A stretch of 64,000 nt of DNA from NCBI GenBank assembly GCA_944321925.1, contig CALUND010000004.1, positions 1-64,000 on the forward strand, read 5' to 3'. Positions 62,901-64,000 of this stretch are shown piece after piece. This DNA comes from an uncultured Rikenellaceae bacterium (GTDB lineage Bacteria; Bacteroidota; Bacteroidia; Bacteroidales; Rikenellaceae). Within the stretch, counting starts at the first letter, position 1. Every line of letters starts with the position of its first letter. A model generated the notes under the pieces. It was not told where the DNA came from. It made no database searches and worked only from the letters and a program-made list of their open reading frames with translations. The position numbers and the translations under genes were made by a program.

Positions 62901-63175
62901 AGAACGGGGTGAAGGCAGAGGTGCTTCATTGGCCCGATTCCCCGGAAAAACCCAATACGCTCGACTACATCAAGGAGCGTAAGATCGATCTGGTGATCAA
63001 TATCCCGAAGAATCTCTCGGAGAGCGAACTGCATAACGACTACACGATTCGTCGTTCGGCGATCGATTTCAACATTCCGTTGATTACCAATGCCCGGCTC
63101 GCTTCGGCATTCATCTACGCCTTCTGCCGGCTCGATCGCAAGGAGATCAAGATCAAGTCGTGGAACGAGTATTGA
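59957..63175 (+). CDS. carB: Carbamoyl-phosphate synthase large chain
   Basis: 1072 aa, full length. Two homologous halves each contain an ATP-grasp domain (VILLGSGALKIGEAGEFDYS and VVLGSGAYRIGSSVEFDW mark their starts), followed by the oligomerisation region and a C-terminal MGS-like allosteric domain (LYATQGTADFLAQNGVKAEV). The start at 59957 (MDSKIEKVILLGSG) fits the family; the frame is open further upstream inside carA only. Followed by a strong bidirectional terminator. Confidence 0.97.
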   Translation: MDSKIEKVILLGSGALKIGEAGEFDYSGSQALKALKEEGIYTVLINPNIATIQTSENIADRVYFLPVTPEFVEQVIERERPQGILLAFGGQTALNCGVKLYESGVLEKYGVRVLGTPVQAIIDTEDREKFVEKLAEINVKTIRSHAVTTVDDAKKVAEELGYPIIIRAAYTLGGLGSGFCNNAEELDALASKAFNYSPQILVEKSLKGWKEVEYEVVRDRYDNCITVCNMENFDPLGIHTGESIVVAPSQTLTNSEYHKLRKLAIRIIRHIGIVGECNVQYALDPESEDYRVIEVNARLSRSSALASKATGYPLAFVAAKLGLGYGLHELKNSVTKSTTACFEPALDYIVCKIPRWDLGKFKGVSRELGSSMKSVGEVMAIGRNFEEAIQKGLRMIGQGMHGFVANKELQTADLDTALSHPTDKRIFFIANALKHGYSVDRIHELTKIDKWFLYKLENIIAIEHRLEAFDSLEALPDALLLEAKQRGFSDFQIARKVLHPADADMERGIMQVREERKRRGIIPFIKQIDTLAAEYPAQTNYLYVTYNAVAHDIDFPKDDLGVVVLGSGAYRIGSSVEFDWCSVNAANTIRQNGLRSIMINYNPETVSTDYDMCDRLYFDELTFERVLDITDLEAPRGVIVSVGGQIPNNLAMRLQTAGVPILGTSAVDIDRAEDRHLFSQMCDELGIDQPRWRELTSLEDIYEFADEVGFPLLIRPSYVLSGAAMNVVSNRGELEHFLTLATNVSKQHPVVVTEFIENAKEIEIDAVAKDGEVLVYAISEHVEFAGVHSGDATMVFPPQKMYVETMRRIKKISRQVAQGLHISGPFNMQLMAKNNDIKVIECNLRASRSFPFVSKVLKVNFIEIATKIMLGLPVEIPHRSAFELDYVGIKAPQFSFSRLQKTDPVLGVEMASTGEVGCIGDDFYEAILKSMISVGYAIPKRNVLLSTGDSRSKTDMIGPAKALQEKGYHLYATQGTADFLAQNGVKAEVLHWPDSPEKPNTLDYIKERKIDLVINIPKNLSESELHNDYTIRRSAIDFNIPLITNARLASAFIYAFCRLDRKEIKIKSWNEY

Positions 63176-63224
63176 TGTCCGGAGGGGATTGAACCCTTGC
63201 GACAGCAGTATCGCCAGTCATCGT

Positions 63225-63261
63225 AAAAGAGAAGGACGCCTGAAAGCGTCCTTCTCTTTTT
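63225..63261 (+). terminator. Bidirectional terminator between carB and prs
   Basis: Perfect 15-base arms (63225-63239 and 63246-63260) with loop CTGAAA, and T-tracts in both directions. The 115 bases after it, up to the prs stop, show no feature. Confidence 0.92.
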
Positions 63262-63376
63262 GAGTGGGGCTGCCGAGTCGCAACCCCGATAATTTGGTAA
63301 ACTCGATGCGGCGATCGATTCGGAACGACTCCCTCTTCCGGAGAGATTCGCCCTCTGTCGATCGGGAGAGGGCGGA

Positions 63377-64000
63377 TCAGAAGATGAATCGGGAACTGAT
63401 CTCGCGGTAGTTGTAGACCCGTTCGATCACGTCGGCGAAAATGTCGGCTACGCTGAGTACGGTGAATTTGCTCGTATCCTCGTTCTCTTTGAGCGGAATG
63501 GTATCGGTGACGATCACCTCCTGCAGTTTGCTTCGGTTGATCCGGTCGTAGGCCGGTCCGGAGAGCAGGGCATGCGTGGCGCAGGCGCGGACGCTGGCGG
63601 CTCCTTTGTCCATGAGCATGTCGGCAGCCATCGTGATGGTTCCGGCCGTGTCGATCATGTCGTCGAGGATCACGATGTTACGTCCCTCCACGTCGCCGAT
63701 GGCAGTCATCTTTCCCACCACGTTTGCCTTTTCGCGCTGTTTGTGGCTGATGATCATGGGCGCGCAGAGATGTTTGGAGTAGGCGCTGGCCCGTTTGGCA
63801 CCACCCATGTCGGGGGCGGCTACGGAGAGGTTTTCGATCCCCAGCGAGTTGATATAGGGTACGAAGATGCCACTGGCGTAGAGATGATCGACCGGAATGT
63901 CGAAGAATCCTTGAATCTGGTCGGCGTGCAGGTCCATCGTCATGATGCGGTCGACGCCGGCCGCACGCAACAGATTGGCTACCAGTTTGGCTCCGATTGA
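63377..64000 (-). CDS. prs: Ribose-phosphate pyrophosphokinase (partial, C-terminal part)
   Basis: The last 207 codons of a minus-strand gene cut by the right edge of the window; the true start lies beyond it. The enzyme makes PRPP from ribose-5-phosphate and ATP for nucleotide and amino-acid synthesis. Visible are the region IGAKLVANLLRAAGVDRI, MTMDLHADQIQGFF, the PRPP-binding loop IVILDDMIDTAGT and the C-terminal VADIFADVIERVYN. A TTG at 63970 in the frame is internal, not a start. carAB, hpt, purE and pyrF, all using or feeding PRPP pathways, are in this window but in separate units. Confidence 0.95.
   Translation of the reverse strand, partial: SIGAKLVANLLRAAGVDRIMTMDLHADQIQGFFDIPVDHLYASGIFVPYINSLGIENLSVAAPDMGGAKRASAYSKHLCAPMIISHKQREKANVVGKMTAIGDVEGRNIVILDDMIDTAGTITMAADMLMDKGAASVRACATHALLSGPAYDRINRSKLQEVIVTDTIPLKENEDTSKFTVLSVADIFADVIERVYNYREISSRFIF

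Noticed and set aside
63968-63970. Apparent start of prs near the right edge
   Set aside because: The codon is TTG within a conserved stretch; the frame continues to the window end with prs-like sequence.
1-64000. CRISPR arrays, insertion sequences, prophage, tRNA or rRNA genes
   Set aside because: Looked for repeat-spacer patterns, transposase and integrase motifs, tRNA-like ends and rRNA-like stretches; none recognised. A tRNAscan-SE and Infernal run would be decisive.

Overview
The window looks like a piece of a Bacteroidota chromosome, most likely Bacteroidales and plausibly close to Alistipes/Rikenellaceae. The evidence is the GC-rich coding sequence, BACON-domain lipoproteins, a Porin_10-type outer-membrane protein, a PUR/DUF3276 protein, a PG_1098-like THUMP-like methyltransferase, the near absence of Shine-Dalgarno sites, and many promoters that fit the Bacteroidetes consensus TTTG-N19-21-TAnnTTTG. 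The family placement is inference. I saw no tRNA, rRNA, insertion sequence, prophage or CRISPR array, and coding density is very high.

Layout. Bases 1-12.4 kb are the most accessory part and read on the minus strand. They hold an exported set (BACON-endonuclease/phosphatase lipoprotein, lipoprotein nitroreductase, YD-repeat-like lipoprotein, GH3 glycosidase), then a housekeeping run (dCMP deaminase, tsaB, smpB), then two tandem BACON-CotH secreted-kinase paralogues. From 12.6 to 20 kb come plsY, an acyl-CoA synthetase, the divergent prfA-pyrF and xseA-xseB-methyltransferase units, and a strong bidirectional terminator. From 20 to 26.5 kb come a pssA-porin-lytic transglycosylase unit, manC, and purE-ZIP-small membrane protein. 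From 26.6 to 35.7 kb the plus strand carries hpt-queE-ftsB/divIC, ald, a PfkB kinase, ettA-hisS-S41 protease and the PUR protein. From 35.9 to 43.3 kb come aspS, tadA, a TPR protein, a U32 peptidase plus RlmI-like methyltransferase, and a convergent PG_1098-like methyltransferase.

From 43.3 to 57.5 kb the minus strand carries dnaB-yifB-comEC-methyltransferase, queA-ygiQ, pdxA, thrS-infC, a divergent tryptophanase/tyrosine phenol-lyase relative and a TrmH-type RNA methyltransferase. The window ends with a secreted alpha/beta hydrolase, carA-carB, and a prs gene cut by the right edge. RNA modification and translation genes are frequent (tsaB, smpB, prfA, queE, ettA, hisS, aspS, tadA, U32, queA, infC, thrS, TrmH family, methyltransferases), as are pyrimidine and purine nucleotide genes (dCMP deaminase, pyrF, purE, hpt, carAB, prs).

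Most notable observations: (1) infC appears to start at an AUA codon behind a perfect AGGAGG, which is striking where most genes show no Shine-Dalgarno and where IF-3 itself polices non-AUG starts. (2) There are two tandem triple-BACON CotH kinase lipoproteins. (3) The tryptophanase-like enzyme has replaced conserved PLP-site residues. (4) ComEC lacks its nuclease domain. (5) Several methyltransferases of unknown substrate are translationally coupled to DNA- or RNA-processing genes. I did not find a large obviously novel defence or mobile system.
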